Shown: positions 7,829-16,977 of the stretch, in pieces
How positions within the stretch are numbered: position 1 is the first letter of the stretch
How the letters are laid out: every line of letters begins with the position of its first letter
IMG/VR virus record: IMGVR_UViG_3300042010_000040
Location: 1-64,000 of that record
DNA: 64,000 bases
Strand: one strand, 5' to 3'
Origin: a virus
Program-made: the position numbers and the translations under genes
The notes under the pieces: model-generated
The model's database searches: none
What the model was told of the DNA's origin: nothing
The model's input: only the letters and a program-made list of their open reading frames with translations

Positions 7829-9946
7829 GTGAGCAACGATATTGTCTATGACATTGAGGCCGATGGGTTCGTTTTTGAGTCAACGAAAGTTTGGACAATT
7901 TGTTTGACTCATGTACAGACTAAAACTAAGCTGAAAATCAATCCCTTTAAAGATCCAAATGCTAAGGAGAAATTTCTAAAATTCATCTTCTCGTTTGGTG
8001 AATGCCCTAATATTATTGGGCACTTTATTTTGGGCTACGATAATTTCGTTGTTCAGAATCTTCTTGGGATTAATTTTACAGTTGGTAAAGACACGATTGA
8101 AGGTAAACCAGTTCAGTTTATTGATACTCTGTACCTCTCTATGTTCCTAAACCCTGATCGGGTCGGGCATAGTATCGAGGCTTTTGGTGAGGAATTAGGG
8201 CTTCCAAAAATTGATTGGCGAGCAAAGGCAGTTGAGCTAGGCCTTATTGAAAGGAATGCCCCAAACGGCGCAGAATTCCAACAATGGCACCCAGAAATGG
8301 ACGTGTATTGTGACCGAGATACAGACGTAAACGTCTTGGTTTATGAATATCTGCAAAAAGAGTGGCGACAAGTATACGGAAAAGAATTTTCTATTACTGA
8401 TGCTTATAAGTGTGGGCAGAAATCTTTCTATCTGATGTCTTGTCAAGAACTTACAGGTTTCAAGTTTGATGTTGAGGGGGGTAAGAAACTAGCAATCCGT
8501 ATTGAACAGATGATGGAAGAGATTCGTGCAGAAGTTGAACCACAACTACCTCCGCGTGCTCTGAAAAAGTCTGAAGAATCTTTTTATTCGATGCCAGCTA
8601 AGCCCTATAAAAAGGACATGACATATAGTTCAGCTTGGCTTAAGTTTGTTGAGAAACACAATGGTAAAGAACTTGAGCACAGTTTTGAAGGTGATCGTTG
8701 GGAATTCTATGGGAAGGAATACTTTGTAGAACCCGGACAGATGCTTGATATTAAGTTGCCAATGGAAATGGCTAACCAAGATCAAATGAAAGATTGGTTC
8801 TTGGAATCTGGATGGCAGCCAACACTCTGGAACTTTAAGCGAGGGCCAGACAATAAGCCAATGCGTGATCCTAAGACACGCCAATTAATCCAGACAAGTC
8901 CCAAGATTCAGGAACAGGGGAAGTTGTGTAAGAACCTTGAGAGGATGGAGGGACCGCTTGTTAAATTGGTTGTGAAGTGGCTTAGTTTGCGAAACCGTCA
9001 GTCTGTGTTGAATGGCTGGTTAACAAATGATCGTCTACAAATGGATGGGCGGATTGGTGCAGGCCGTAGTGGTATTGCTGCAACTCACCGGCAAAAGCAT
9101 AAAACTTGTGTGAACGTGCCTAAAGCATCAGAGAAGGTATTGCTTGGTAAAGAATTCCGTTCATTATGGATTTCCGATGATGGGATGTTGATTGCTGCTG
9201 GGGATGCCGCTGCGTTAGAGGGACGGGTTCAGGGACATTACTGTTTTAAATATGATGGTGGTGCAACCGCTGAAGAATTGTTAAAAGGTGATGTCCACTC
9301 TAAGAATGCTTTTGCTTTCTTTGGACATGAGAAAGACTTGCAGCAATTTGATTTCCATAGTCCAGACTTCAACAAGGAACATCCGAAATTCAAGCCGTAT
9401 CGGGACAAGAGTAAAAACGGATACTACGCCTGTATGTATGGCTGTGCTGGACCTAAGCTCGCCTCTACCTTGGGTCTTCCTGTAAAGATGGGCAATGATA
9501 AGTTAGAGGCGTTCTGGGAAGCTAACCCAGCAACGAAAGCCCTGAAAGAGAACCTAGAGAGATATTGGGAAAGTGTTGGGCGTAGTAAATATCTGCCCGC
9601 TATTGATGGTCGTATGCTTTGCACACGTAAAAAGTCCGCATTGCTGAATACAATTTTCCAAAGTTGTGGCGGTATTTCCATGGACTATGCACTTTGTTTT
9701 ATGGATGCGTGGCTTGGGGGCCTGAAGTGGAAAGATCGTAAACCCCACTACGTCTACAAAGGATTTATTGTAAAGCGTGTTGCCTATATGCACGACGAAG
9801 TAGAATTTGAGTGTGAAGAACCAATTGCAGAGGAAATTTCAAGAATGATCGAACGGGCTATTGAAAAAGCAGGTTTGTATTTAAATCTAAAAGTCCCTTT
9901 GGCGGGAGAAGGTAAGGTGGGGAAAAGCTGGTGCGAAGTTCACTAA
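7829..9946 (+). CDS. family A DNA polymerase (T7 gp5-like)
   Basis: 705 aa, the replicative polymerase with proofreading. The 3'-5' exonuclease shows Exo I at D8/E10 (YDIEAD), Exo II around IIGHFILGYDN, and Exo III YCDRD. Polymerase motif A is GDAAALEGRVQGHYC near residue 457. Motif B is KSKNGYYACMYG near 527. Motif C is YMHDEVEFE near 654. Length matches T7 gp5 (704). GTG start after AAGGAG. Motif A has AAALEGR where SQIELR is usual, but the key Asp, Glu and Arg are kept. Its last 16 bases overlap a homing endonuclease gene. Confidence 0.95.
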   Translation: MSNDIVYDIEADGFVFESTKVWTICLTHVQTKTKLKINPFKDPNAKEKFLKFIFSFGECPNIIGHFILGYDNFVVQNLLGINFTVGKDTIEGKPVQFIDTLYLSMFLNPDRVGHSIEAFGEELGLPKIDWRAKAVELGLIERNAPNGAEFQQWHPEMDVYCDRDTDVNVLVYEYLQKEWRQVYGKEFSITDAYKCGQKSFYLMSCQELTGFKFDVEGGKKLAIRIEQMMEEIRAEVEPQLPPRALKKSEESFYSMPAKPYKKDMTYSSAWLKFVEKHNGKELEHSFEGDRWEFYGKEYFVEPGQMLDIKLPMEMANQDQMKDWFLESGWQPTLWNFKRGPDNKPMRDPKTRQLIQTSPKIQEQGKLCKNLERMEGPLVKLVVKWLSLRNRQSVLNGWLTNDRLQMDGRIGAGRSGIAATHRQKHKTCVNVPKASEKVLLGKEFRSLWISDDGMLIAAGDAAALEGRVQGHYCFKYDGGATAEELLKGDVHSKNAFAFFGHEKDLQQFDFHSPDFNKEHPKFKPYRDKSKNGYYACMYGCAGPKLASTLGLPVKMGNDKLEAFWEANPATKALKENLERYWESVGRSKYLPAIDGRMLCTRKKSALLNTIFQSCGGISMDYALCFMDAWLGGLKWKDRKPHYVYKGFIVKRVAYMHDEVEFECEEPIAEEISRMIERAIEKAGLYLNLKVPLAGEGKVGKSWCEVH

Positions 9947-10611
9947 GAGAGTTTTTCATTAATCAGATACCATTCGATAGGAAAAATGAAGGTGGTATTT
10001 ATAAAATACAAAACCTGATAAACGGAAAAGTATATGTAGGTAAGACTGTTAATTTCCGTAAAAGGTATGTATCATATAAGTCCAGTTACTTTAACAATAC
10101 ACCGAGACAGATCAATGCTTACTTCAGAAGCGCTATAGATAAAACAAAACCTGAGAACTTTAGCTTTTCTGTACTTGAGTTCTGCGATGTTGATATCATG
10201 GCTGAAAGAGAATTGTTTTGGATGGTTGAGTTATCCTCGACAGATTCAGAGAAAGGATATAACCTACGAATGGATTCCTCTACAGGAATGATTACTCACG
10301 ATTCAACACGAGAAAAGATTTCCAATCGTTTGAAAAAGGAGTATAGTGACGGAACACGTTCTGCTGAAGAGATGGGAGTTTTCTTTAGTAAAATGTGGGA
10401 AGATGAAGAGCTAAAAGACCAGATGAGGCAACAAATCTCAGAAAGTCGAAGATCTTTCTTTATCCAGAGCACGAAAGATGGTAAAGTAGTTGCTGTGTGG
10501 AACGGTGTCAATCAGGTTATGAACCACAACAAAGACTACAAGTGGCAGAACGTCTGCGGCATGCAATGGAAACAAGAAGAATTATCGTGGTTTCTTGTGG
10601 AAACGTGTTGA
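9931..10611 (+). CDS. GIY-YIG homing endonuclease
   Basis: 226 aa. The N-terminal catalytic module reads GGIYKIQNLINGKVYVGKT, with GIY and YVG at the usual spacing and an Arg (FRKRY) in the next helix; Glu of the family follows later. The C-terminal half is basic and probably binds DNA. GTG start inside the polymerase gene. Such genes cut homing sites in related genomes and copy themselves in; the target here is probably the polymerase 3' end. It is free-standing, with no intron evident. Confidence 0.85.
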   Translation: MRSSLREFFINQIPFDRKNEGGIYKIQNLINGKVYVGKTVNFRKRYVSYKSSYFNNTPRQINAYFRSAIDKTKPENFSFSVLEFCDVDIMAERELFWMVELSSTDSEKGYNLRMDSSTGMITHDSTREKISNRLKKEYSDGTRSAEEMGVFFSKMWEDEELKDQMRQQISESRRSFFIQSTKDGKVVAVWNGVNQVMNHNKDYKWQNVCGMQWKQEELSWFLVETC

Positions 10612-10903
10612 TGAACTTGAGGAATGGATGCTAGACTATCTCGTGACGGATAACACTGATTTAGCGGGAAGAAGTGCTGATGAAAGCGTCTATCAGACTG
10701 GGAAGTATCACCGGGGTGGATTGTGGATTTACGAAGTTTCAGACGGTGAGAACACCGAAGAAATGGCTGGTAAAGACTTGCGGATATTGCTTCCTAACAT
10801 CTATGGTGTTTTCTATAGGCTCAAGACTGATACTGTGAAACACAAAGGATATACGATCACAAGACGTAAATTTGGTGAAAATATCGCTGTACAAACCCAA
10901 TAA
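10595..10903 (+). CDS. hypothetical protein
   Basis: Up to 102 aa. It may start at TTG 10595, overlapping the end of the homing endonuclease, or at the ATG of MLDYLVTD (10628), which has GAGGA very close upstream. Soluble, no domain recognised. The promoter of the next unit lies within its last codons. Confidence 0.55.
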   Translation: MWKRVDELEEWMLDYLVTDNTDLAGRSADESVYQTGKYHRGGLWIYEVSDGENTEEMAGKDLRILLPNIYGVFYRLKTDTVKHKGYTITRRKFGENIAVQTQ

Positions 10904-10915
10904 TTCGCGTATAAT
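10888..10915 (+). promoter_or_regulatory. sigma70-like promoter
   Basis: TGTACA (10888-10893), 16-bp spacer, perfect TATAAT (10910-10915), about 35 bases before the ATG at 10951. It overlaps the end of the preceding gene and probably boosts the SSB/exonuclease segment. Confidence 0.65.
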
Positions 10916-10950
10916 TGATAGTACAAATTAAATTGTAAAGGAGAGAAGAG

Positions 10951-11412
10951 ATGAAAGAGCTTGTAGGAAAGACAATCAAAGAGCTTTATGTGAACCAAGA
11001 CCAATCACTACTGAAGTTTGTTACTGATCAAGGTGAATTAATTTACGAAACTGAAGGCGACTGTTGCTCTGAGACATGGTTTGCTGATATCATCTTCAAC
11101 TGGAAATTCTTTCAAACACCAGTTACAGATGTCACTGAACTAGAAGTGCCTGAATGGCTTGATCGGCTTATTACTAAAGATGGGCGTACACGGCAAGAGT
11201 TTGATCAGGCATATGGGTATAACATTAAGGCTGACTCAACAACCAGCACATTCTACAGTGGTAACGGGACAAGTTGTGATATCGTTTTCCGTAACTCAAG
11301 CAACGGTTACTATGGTGGCTCTTGCGGTTTGATGGATCAAGACAGTAAATGGTCTAAAGAAAAGCTTGAAGAAGCAGCATGGACTCAAATCACTGAAGAT
11401 TGGCAAGCGTAA
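10951..11412 (+). CDS. hypothetical protein, DUF7448-like
   Basis: 153 aa. The N-terminal LVGKTIKELYVNQDQSLLKF and the EGDCCSETWFADI motif recall a small phage/plasmid family that I remember as DUF7448. Soluble, Gly/Ser-rich C-terminus. Strong AAGGAG ribosome site. Function unknown. Confidence 0.65.
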   Translation: MKELVGKTIKELYVNQDQSLLKFVTDQGELIYETEGDCCSETWFADIIFNWKFFQTPVTDVTELEVPEWLDRLITKDGRTRQEFDQAYGYNIKADSTTSTFYSGNGTSCDIVFRNSSNGYYGGSCGLMDQDSKWSKEKLEEAAWTQITEDWQA

Positions 11413-11439
11413 TTTAAATTAAAACTGAGGAGAAATAAC

Positions 11440-11610
11440 ATGATTACTAAGATTCAATACACTGTAGCAGACGACACCACTATCTATGCAGAAGTTGAAA
11501 CACGAGCGATCGCTCGTGCATATCTTCGCGACTTGAAAGCTAATGGGAATAAGTCTGTGAAGATTTATCAAGAAGAGTTCGCTCGTATTGCTAGCAAACA
11601 GGTGCGATAG
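11440..11610 (+). CDS. small hypothetical protein
   Basis: 56 aa (MITKIQYTVADDTTIY...), preceded by GAGGAG 8 bases before the ATG. Mixed charge, no membrane segment. The next gene starts 2 bases after its stop. Function unknown. Confidence 0.6.
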   Translation: MITKIQYTVADDTTIYAEVETRAIARAYLRDLKANGNKSVKIYQEEFARIASKQVR

Positions 11611-11611
11611 T

Positions 11612-11878
11612 ATGGGTACAGTAACCCTTCGCGATTCTGTAGAAAAAGTTGGTGATGCGTCAATTTCTACTGTAGAATATGTCTTCTCAGATATTCAGGA
11701 CTTTCTACTTTGGGAGTCAAGTAAACGTGATGCTATGAGTCAGGCTGTAAAGAGCTTTGTTGATAGTCAGTTGTTTGGTGATCATCTTTCGGGTGAAAGC
11801 CCTTTTGAGAACGAAGAAGCTGGGAATGTTACAGAGATTAAAGTGGCTAAAAAGAAAACTGCACCAACTAAACATTAA
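11612..11878 (+). CDS. hypothetical protein
   Basis: 88 aa from the ATG at 11612 (MGTVTLRDSVEKV); an upstream TTG at 11588 in frame is less likely. Lys-rich C-terminus (KVAKKKTAPTKH). No domain recognised. Confidence 0.6.
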   Translation: MGTVTLRDSVEKVGDASISTVEYVFSDIQDFLLWESSKRDAMSQAVKSFVDSQLFGDHLSGESPFENEEAGNVTEIKVAKKKTAPTKH

Positions 11879-11892
11879 TTAAGGAGAAGTGA

Positions 11893-12111
11893 GTGAAAGT
11901 TGCATTTTTCGGTATCGTTGTTGTAATTGCTGCAATCCTGATGGCTCTAGCAGTTGTCTCAGGTATTGGTTATGGTCTATACTTGTTGGGTGTTGTTGGT
12001 CTAACATTTGGTCCAGCAGCTTGGGCAGGATTTGTACTGTGGGCTAAGATGCTCGGCGGCGGTTTTGTGTTGTACATCGTCGGTATTCTTGGTGTTACGC
12101 TCAGTAAGTAA
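11893..12111 (+). CDS. small integral membrane protein
   Basis: 72 aa with two predicted transmembrane helices (about residues 4-33 and 36-68), Gly/Ala/Val-rich, almost no charge. GTG start after AAGGAG. It lies in the replication region, so it is not obviously part of the lysis cassette. Function unknown. Confidence 0.6.
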   Translation: MKVAFFGIVVVIAAILMALAVVSGIGYGLYLLGVVGLTFGPAAWAGFVLWAKMLGGGFVLYIVGILGVTLSK

Positions 12112-12117
12112 AAGAAT

Positions 12118-12151
12118 TTGTGAGAAATCACAATGTTGCCAAGATGGCAAG
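12118..12151 (+). promoter_or_regulatory. two small hairpins before the SSB gene
   Basis: TGTGA-GAAA-TCACA and TTGCC-AAGAT-GGCAA arms lie in tandem in the 92-base gap. They may shield or stabilise the SSB message; no U-run follows, so they are not a terminator. Confidence 0.35.
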
Positions 12152-12203
12152 CGATGTAAATGTAAGCAATAATTAAACTAAAATTGAAAAGGTAATTTAA
12201 AAG

Positions 12204-12830
12204 ATGGCAACTGTAACTGGTATTCTGGCATACGTTAAACTGCAACAACCTGACTTCAAATATGGCTCTACTACTGAGAAAGAGTTTGCTGTAAATCTCA
12301 TTGTAGATAAGCCTACAGCTAAAGCTTGGAACAAAGAGTTTCCGAAGCAGAAAGCAAAAGAAGTTGATCGTGCAGACTTTGAAAAGTCTTACAAGATTGC
12401 TCCTCCGACAGACGATGATGTATTCTTTGTATTGAGCATTCGTAAACCTGCACAGTATAAGGATGGTAACCCCATTCCTGATGCAATGCGTCCACGAGCT
12501 TTTATCAAAGGTGAAAATGGTAAACTTCAAGACATCACTAAAGATGTTCTGATTGCAAACGGCTCTGTTGGTACTGTGAGCTACGATGTAAAAGATAATG
12601 ACTTTGGTCACTTCTCCAGTCTCAAAGCTGTTCGTGTTGATCAGTTGATTGAGTACAAGAAGAAAGGTGGTGCTTCCAATGACTTCTCTGAGCTTGGTGA
12701 TGTAGAGAGTTTGGCGACTGACTTTGAGGAGATTCCTGAACGTGTTCAGAGTGAGGCTCAGAAGGCTGTAGCTGCTAAGAAAGTCGAAGAGCCTGAAGAG
12801 GATTTTGACAGCGAACAATTACCTTTCTGA
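12204..12830 (+). CDS. single-stranded DNA-binding protein, T7 gp2.5-like
   Basis: 208 aa. A beta-rich core (ATVTGILAYVKLQ...) is followed by a long acidic tail with a hydrophobic tip (EEDFDSEQLPF). That arrangement is typical of phage and bacterial SSBs that recruit polymerase and helicase through the C-terminus. Length is close to T7 gp2.5 (232). Its place between polymerase and exonuclease fits replication and recombination. Identity by architecture, not by a strict motif. Confidence 0.75.
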   Translation: MATVTGILAYVKLQQPDFKYGSTTEKEFAVNLIVDKPTAKAWNKEFPKQKAKEVDRADFEKSYKIAPPTDDDVFFVLSIRKPAQYKDGNPIPDAMRPRAFIKGENGKLQDITKDVLIANGSVGTVSYDVKDNDFGHFSSLKAVRVDQLIEYKKKGGASNDFSELGDVESLATDFEEIPERVQSEAQKAVAAKKVEEPEEDFDSEQLPF

Positions 12831-12877
12831 TCTAACACACCGACTCAAGGATGAGTCACTTATTTAAGGAGAGATTT

Positions 12878-13366
12878 ATGAGCACCACCGAACAAGTTGG
12901 AAAAGTTGTTGATCTTACCCAAGAACTAAACATGATTGTAAATATCGAGAAAACTAAAGCCCTGAAGACTTTGGCTAAGTTTGATATTGAATGGTCAGAG
13001 AATCGTCAGATCGTAAAACACTACCCGCTTGATGATATGTGTTTTATTAATAATCCTGAGCAGTTGGCAAAGAAGCTTGAAAACCTGTCTCACGCGTTTT
13101 GGCTGACGTTCAATCACTACGTTGAACAAGCAATTGGCCCACAAGTTCCTGTACTGGAGACGGGTGTTCTGAGTCCTTGTGAATGGGGTGAACGTCCAGA
13201 AAAACCTAAGAAGATTGGTAAGATTTATACTTGTCAACCAAATCGGTTTATGACTGTAAACAAGCCAACTGAAGTTGTTCAACCATATTTGTATTCTTAT
13301 GATAATCTTAAAGAAGATCATAAAGAGTTGATGGGTGAAATTAACTTTGGTATTGAAATTTATTAA
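12878..13366 (+). CDS. hypothetical protein
   Basis: 162 aa from the ATG at 12878, which has AAGGAG upstream; an upstream ATG at 12851 lacks one. Soluble, Lys- and Pro-rich (RPEKPKKIGKIYTC). Probably cotranscribed with SSB. Function unknown. Confidence 0.6.
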   Translation: MSTTEQVGKVVDLTQELNMIVNIEKTKALKTLAKFDIEWSENRQIVKHYPLDDMCFINNPEQLAKKLENLSHAFWLTFNHYVEQAIGPQVPVLETGVLSPCEWGERPEKPKKIGKIYTCQPNRFMTVNKPTEVVQPYLYSYDNLKEDHKELMGEINFGIEIY

Positions 13367-13379
13367 TTAGGAAACATAT

Positions 13380-13637
13380 ATGATTAGCGAAAAAGAACTG
13401 TTTGATCGACTGGCAGATTTGGAATCTCAGAAATTGGTATTGGCTGAAGATATTCGTCAGCTCAAAGCAGACAGCAAGTATAACGAAGATGATTGCCCTC
13501 AAGGTTTGACTGCTGAAGTTATTAAGTTGGTTGCAGTGGCTGCTAAACTTGAAGCCAAGCTTGATTTTGAAGAAAAGAAAGATGCTGCGAATGCTGTGTT
13601 CAAGAAGTATGAAGAGCTGACTCAGTATAATGATTGA
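13380..13637 (+). CDS. coiled-coil hypothetical protein
   Basis: 85 aa, almost wholly helical, with heptad-like Leu/Val spacing (LFDRLADLESQKLVLAEDI) and a second helix rich in Ala/Lys/Glu. AGGAAAC-type ribosome site. A terminator follows its stop. Function unknown. Confidence 0.6.
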   Translation: MISEKELFDRLADLESQKLVLAEDIRQLKADSKYNEDDCPQGLTAEVIKLVAVAAKLEAKLDFEEKKDAANAVFKKYEELTQYND

Positions 13638-13644
13638 TTTAATT

Positions 13645-13666
13645 GCCCCGAAAGGGGCTTTCTTTT
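13645..13666 (+). terminator. rho-independent terminator
   Basis: GCCCC-GAAA-GGGGC with a GAAA tetraloop, followed by TTTCTTTT. It lies between the coiled-coil gene and the exonuclease gene, so it probably limits read-through. Confidence 0.8.
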
Positions 13667-13677
13667 AGGAGAAAGCA

Positions 13678-14739
13678 GTGAGTGATAAATATGAACTCGT
13701 TTTACTAGACGCCGATACTCCCGTCTTTAAGGCCGCAAAGTCTGTACAACAAGATTACATTATGGTGACACGGAAGTCTGATGGTGCAACAAAACGTTAC
13801 CCTAATAAAACTGCATTCTGGGGCCATCATAAAAAGAAAGAAGGTGGTGAACTTGCAAAGAATAATCTTATTCGTATTGAGCGTGGGCTTGAGCCAAACA
13901 AACCAGAAGATTATGAGATTGAAGAGTGTGCTGAGTTAGTTCCTGAAATTGAGGATCACGTAGCGGCAGGAGTGGAACAGTTTGACCGTTTCGTAGGTAA
14001 AATTAAGGGGCTAAACCTCGCTGAAGACTATAGGCTAGGCATTGGCGGGAGTGGTAACTTTCGCTACGAAATAGCCCAGCAATTGCCCTATAAGGGAGCT
14101 AGGAAGGACAAGCCACTTCTATTCCTTGAGATTAAAGAAGCGATCATTAAAAAGTATCGAAACAAAGTTGTTGTGGTTGATAATGAGGAAGTGGATGATT
14201 GGTGTTCAATCAAGGGTTATGAAAACTACAAACACTATCTTAAAACTGGTAAGTGGAAGTATGTTCTCGGGTTTCTTGATAAAGACATCAAACAAGTAAT
14301 TTCTCCTCAGTTTAACTTTGATGATCAATTCCCAGAAGTAATTATCCCGACACCATTTGAAGCTGCTAAATGTTTTGCAAGTCAGTGTCTTAGTGGTGAT
14401 TTGTCTACTGACAATATTCTTGGCTTGCCAAACTTCACCAAAGAGATTCAAGAGAAATACCAGCTAGGTGGAACTCGCGGTATTGGTAAAGCAACTGCTC
14501 TGAAGTACCTTGAAGGTTGTGAGACTGTTAAGGATTTGTTTGAAAGGGTTGTTGAAGCTTATAAGAGTTACTACGGTACTGAAAAGCAAGAGTTGGTTAG
14601 TCATACAGGTCAAGCTTTGATGTGGGATTATCTAGACTTCCTTCAGGATAGCGCCCAGTTGTTGTATCTGCGAAGAGAAGAAGGTGAGATGTATCATGTG
14701 TGTACGACGTTAGATAAACTTGGTATTAGCTATGTTTAA
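13678..14739 (+). CDS. 5'-3' exonuclease, FEN/T7 gp6-like
   Basis: 353 aa. N-terminal LLDADTP (D11/D13) supplies metal ligands, and an acidic patch (VVVDNEEVDDW) lies near residue 170. A helix-hairpin-helix of FEN type follows (LGLPN..., then GGTRGIGKATALKYL near 262-276). These nucleases remove RNA primers and degrade host DNA. GTG start after AGGAG. Length and order fit phage 5'-exonucleases. Confidence 0.85.
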   Translation: MSDKYELVLLDADTPVFKAAKSVQQDYIMVTRKSDGATKRYPNKTAFWGHHKKKEGGELAKNNLIRIERGLEPNKPEDYEIEECAELVPEIEDHVAAGVEQFDRFVGKIKGLNLAEDYRLGIGGSGNFRYEIAQQLPYKGARKDKPLLFLEIKEAIIKKYRNKVVVVDNEEVDDWCSIKGYENYKHYLKTGKWKYVLGFLDKDIKQVISPQFNFDDQFPEVIIPTPFEAAKCFASQCLSGDLSTDNILGLPNFTKEIQEKYQLGGTRGIGKATALKYLEGCETVKDLFERVVEAYKSYYGTEKQELVSHTGQALMWDYLDFLQDSAQLLYLRREEGEMYHVCTTLDKLGISYV

Positions 14740-15286
14740 AGAGCCTTGGCTAACACCAGAAGGACTGAAGATATGGAAGACTGAATCCCAATATTGGCAA
14801 TGGCTTCGTGGCTCACTTCGACGACTTTGGGGGGATTACCCTCTACGTAAACAATGGAAAGCTAACCAACTACGTTTAATTACACCAGAAGAGAAAGCTA
14901 GTAAGAAGTTTCATCCCTCTACAAAGAATCTTGGGCAATGTTTTTATTGCGGTGAATGGTTTGCTGGAAGTAAACTAGAATGTGACCACAAGACTCCTTC
15001 AGATGGTTGTATATCAAAAGAGACAGCAGAGAGTTTTCTGTGGTATTGTGGAGGCGGTGTTGGGGATGAGTGGGTGTTAAGTTGTAAGCCCTGCCACAAA
15101 GTGAAGACACACTCTGAACGTCAAGGATTGACAATGGAAGAGAGTCGGATAGATAAAGAAATCATTGCTATTATGAATGCTAAAGCTGATAGACAGTGGT
15201 TGATTGATCATGATATAGTGCCAGCAAGCAACGCCAAGAAAAGGCGTAAGCAAATTGAGGAGAAAATGAAGAATGAGCACAGTTGA
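14732..15286 (+). CDS. HNH-type endonuclease
   Basis: 184 aa from the ATG at 14732. A zinc-binding HNH core is visible: CFYC, then LECDHKTP, then CKPCHKVKT, i.e. C-x2-C, a D-H catalytic pair and a second C-x2-C. Basic termini. It overlaps the exonuclease stop by 8 bases. It could be a free-standing homing endonuclease or a phage recombination/packaging nuclease. Confidence 0.75.
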   Translation: MFKEPWLTPEGLKIWKTESQYWQWLRGSLRRLWGDYPLRKQWKANQLRLITPEEKASKKFHPSTKNLGQCFYCGEWFAGSKLECDHKTPSDGCISKETAESFLWYCGGGVGDEWVLSCKPCHKVKTHSERQGLTMEESRIDKEIIAIMNAKADRQWLIDHDIVPASNAKKRRKQIEEKMKNEHS

Positions 15287-15548
15287 GAGAAATAAAGGTG
15301 TTCTTATTGCAACAGATATAGACACTGAACATTTCACAGAAGAAGATTTTGAAACATACTCAGAGAATGGGTTTGTTATTATAGACAATGAAATTTATGA
15401 AGTTCAATGGGAAGTTCAGCGAGAGACTGACTGCGATTATTTTGTAGATGTTGAAGTAAACAAAGAAACTGGTAGTATTTATTTTCACACAATGCACTAT
15501 AACGGTGGTGCTCACTGGACTGAAGTTGTAGAGAGGGCTTTGAAATGA
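15273..15548 (+). CDS. hypothetical protein
   Basis: 91 aa, acidic, mostly beta-like (VIIDNEIYEVQWEVQRE). It starts inside the end of the HNH gene and overlaps the next start by 4 bases. No domain recognised. Confidence 0.6.
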   Translation: MSTVERNKGVLIATDIDTEHFTEEDFETYSENGFVIIDNEIYEVQWEVQRETDCDYFVDVEVNKETGSIYFHTMHYNGGAHWTEVVERALK

Positions 15549-15724
15549 CTAACAAAATCACAAAAGAGTTTCTTTTCACCGAACTGAGTATTAAGATTGC
15601 AACTTTGGAAATGAAGTTGGATAAAATTCTAAGTTTGTTGGATAAGCCTAAAGATGATAATGATCGTCTGGCGGACGAAACAATCGTAGAGTGGGCTGAT
15701 AGGCTGGGAGGGCTGAATAAATGA
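15545..15724 (+). CDS. small coiled-coil-like protein
   Basis: 59 aa, helical, with regular Leu/Ile spacing (TLEMKLDKILSLLDK). ATGA overlaps at both ends place it in a tightly coupled series. Function unknown. Confidence 0.6.
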   Translation: MTNKITKEFLFTELSIKIATLEMKLDKILSLLDKPKDDNDRLADETIVEWADRLGGLNK

Positions 15725-15828
15725 ATCAGCAAAACTCATTATCTGATCCTTGGACAGCAACCCTTGCAGCAAACGTAGTTGAATACGGGGCGATGTTTTA
15801 TGTGTGGTGCTCACAATTGGGTGTGTAA
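15721..15828 (+). CDS. very small hypothetical protein
   Basis: 35 aa (MNQQNSLSDPWTATLAANVV...) starting in the ATGA of the previous stop. Supported only by coupling and by filling the gap before the GGAGG-led gene at 15842. Confidence 0.45.
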   Translation: MNQQNSLSDPWTATLAANVVEYGAMFYVWCSQLGV

Positions 15829-15841
15829 CCGGAGGTTAGAT

Positions 15842-16057
15842 ATGTCAGTAATAGAGATGTTTCCTAAGAAACCAGACACAGATAAGTCAGTTGATCACAC
15901 TATCTCTAAGTTGGATTTCTGGAAAGGGAGGAATGAGATTATAAGTCGTGACTTTAATACTTTTAGTGTTTACCAGAAACAGGAGACGCTTGACACTGTA
16001 CTTGACATCAATAACAAGCTATATCAGCTTATTTTAGAATTGAAGGGAGAGATTTAA
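15842..16057 (+). CDS. small hypothetical protein
   Basis: 71 aa from the ATG at 15842, chosen because GGAGG lies 7 bases upstream; the frame is open from 15779. Helical C-terminus (ETLDTVLDINNKLYQLILEL). Immediately followed by the exonuclease-like gene. Confidence 0.6.
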   Translation: MSVIEMFPKKPDTDKSVDHTISKLDFWKGRNEIISRDFNTFSVYQKQETLDTVLDINNKLYQLILELKGEI

Positions 16058-16975
16058 TTGAGTGAAGTAGAATGGAAACAACATGCAATTGAACTAGCTA
16101 AGACTGGAAAGAGCTGGAGGAAGATTTCTGAGTTGTTGGATAAGCCACGCTCTACTGTCTCTGATTATCTGCGTAAAGAGTTTAAATCTGTAGCAGTCAC
16201 TGCAAAGAAAGGTCCAAGAGTTCTCATTTACGACATTGAAACGGCCCCATTGCTTGGCTACTGCTGGTCGCTTTGGGATAATAATATCGGTCTAAATCAG
16301 ATTCATTCTGACTGGCATGTATTGAGCTGGGCAGCTAAATGGATGGGTGAAGAGGATGTCTATTATCAAGACCAACGAGACGTTAAGAACGTAGAAGATG
16401 ACAAACAACTTCTACAAGGTATTTGGAAACTTCTGGACGAGTGTGATTTTGTAATTACGCAGAATGGTAAAAAATTCGACCAGAAAAAACTTAATGCCCG
16501 TTTTGTTATTCATGGTATGAAGCCTCCATCTACTTATCGTCACATTGACGTTTTGCAGATTGCTAAATCTCAGTTTGGTTTTACGTCGAATAAGTTGCAG
16601 TACATGACAGAGACTTTGTGTAAGAAGTATAAGAAGTCTGGTCACGCTAAGTTCTCAGGGTTTGAGCTTTGGAGCGAGTGCCTTAACGGGAATATTGAAG
16701 CTTGGTCTGAAATGGAAAATTATAATATTCTAGATATCTTGAGCCTAGAAGAACTTTACTCCATTATCAGTCCGTGGGACGCCAAACTTCCTAACTTCTC
16801 GGTTTACGATGATGAACCAAGTGAAAATGAAGAGTGGGTAAAGGATGGTTTTGTCTATTCCAACTTGGGTAAATACGATCGTTATCGAAATACTGTTACA
16901 GGTCAACAACGACGTGGGAATATTAATCTCTTGTCGAAAGAAAAACGAGATAGTCTATTGAGGAATATTGTTTAA
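16058..16975 (+). CDS. DEDD-type 3'-5' exonuclease with N-terminal helix-turn-helix
   Basis: 305 aa. Residues 1-45 look like a homeodomain-type HTH (GKSWRKISELLDKPRSTVSDYL). An RNase H-like exonuclease follows, with D59/E61 (YDIETA), a second motif TQNGKKFDQKKLNARF and a Y-x3-D motif (YNILD) near residue 225. Similar proteins are called DNA polymerase exonuclease-like proteins in phages. TTG start after GGGAG. It may act in repair or recombination; the HTH suggests targeting to particular DNA. Confidence 0.75.
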   Translation: MSEVEWKQHAIELAKTGKSWRKISELLDKPRSTVSDYLRKEFKSVAVTAKKGPRVLIYDIETAPLLGYCWSLWDNNIGLNQIHSDWHVLSWAAKWMGEEDVYYQDQRDVKNVEDDKQLLQGIWKLLDECDFVITQNGKKFDQKKLNARFVIHGMKPPSTYRHIDVLQIAKSQFGFTSNKLQYMTETLCKKYKKSGHAKFSGFELWSECLNGNIEAWSEMENYNILDILSLEELYSIISPWDAKLPNFSVYDDEPSENEEWVKDGFVYSNLGKYDRYRNTVTGQQRRGNINLLSKEKRDSLLRNIV

Positions 16976-16977
16976 AA

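Noticed and set aside
11970-12818. 282-codon minus-strand frame
   Set aside because: Antisense of the membrane protein and SSB genes, which have ribosome sites and recognisable features.
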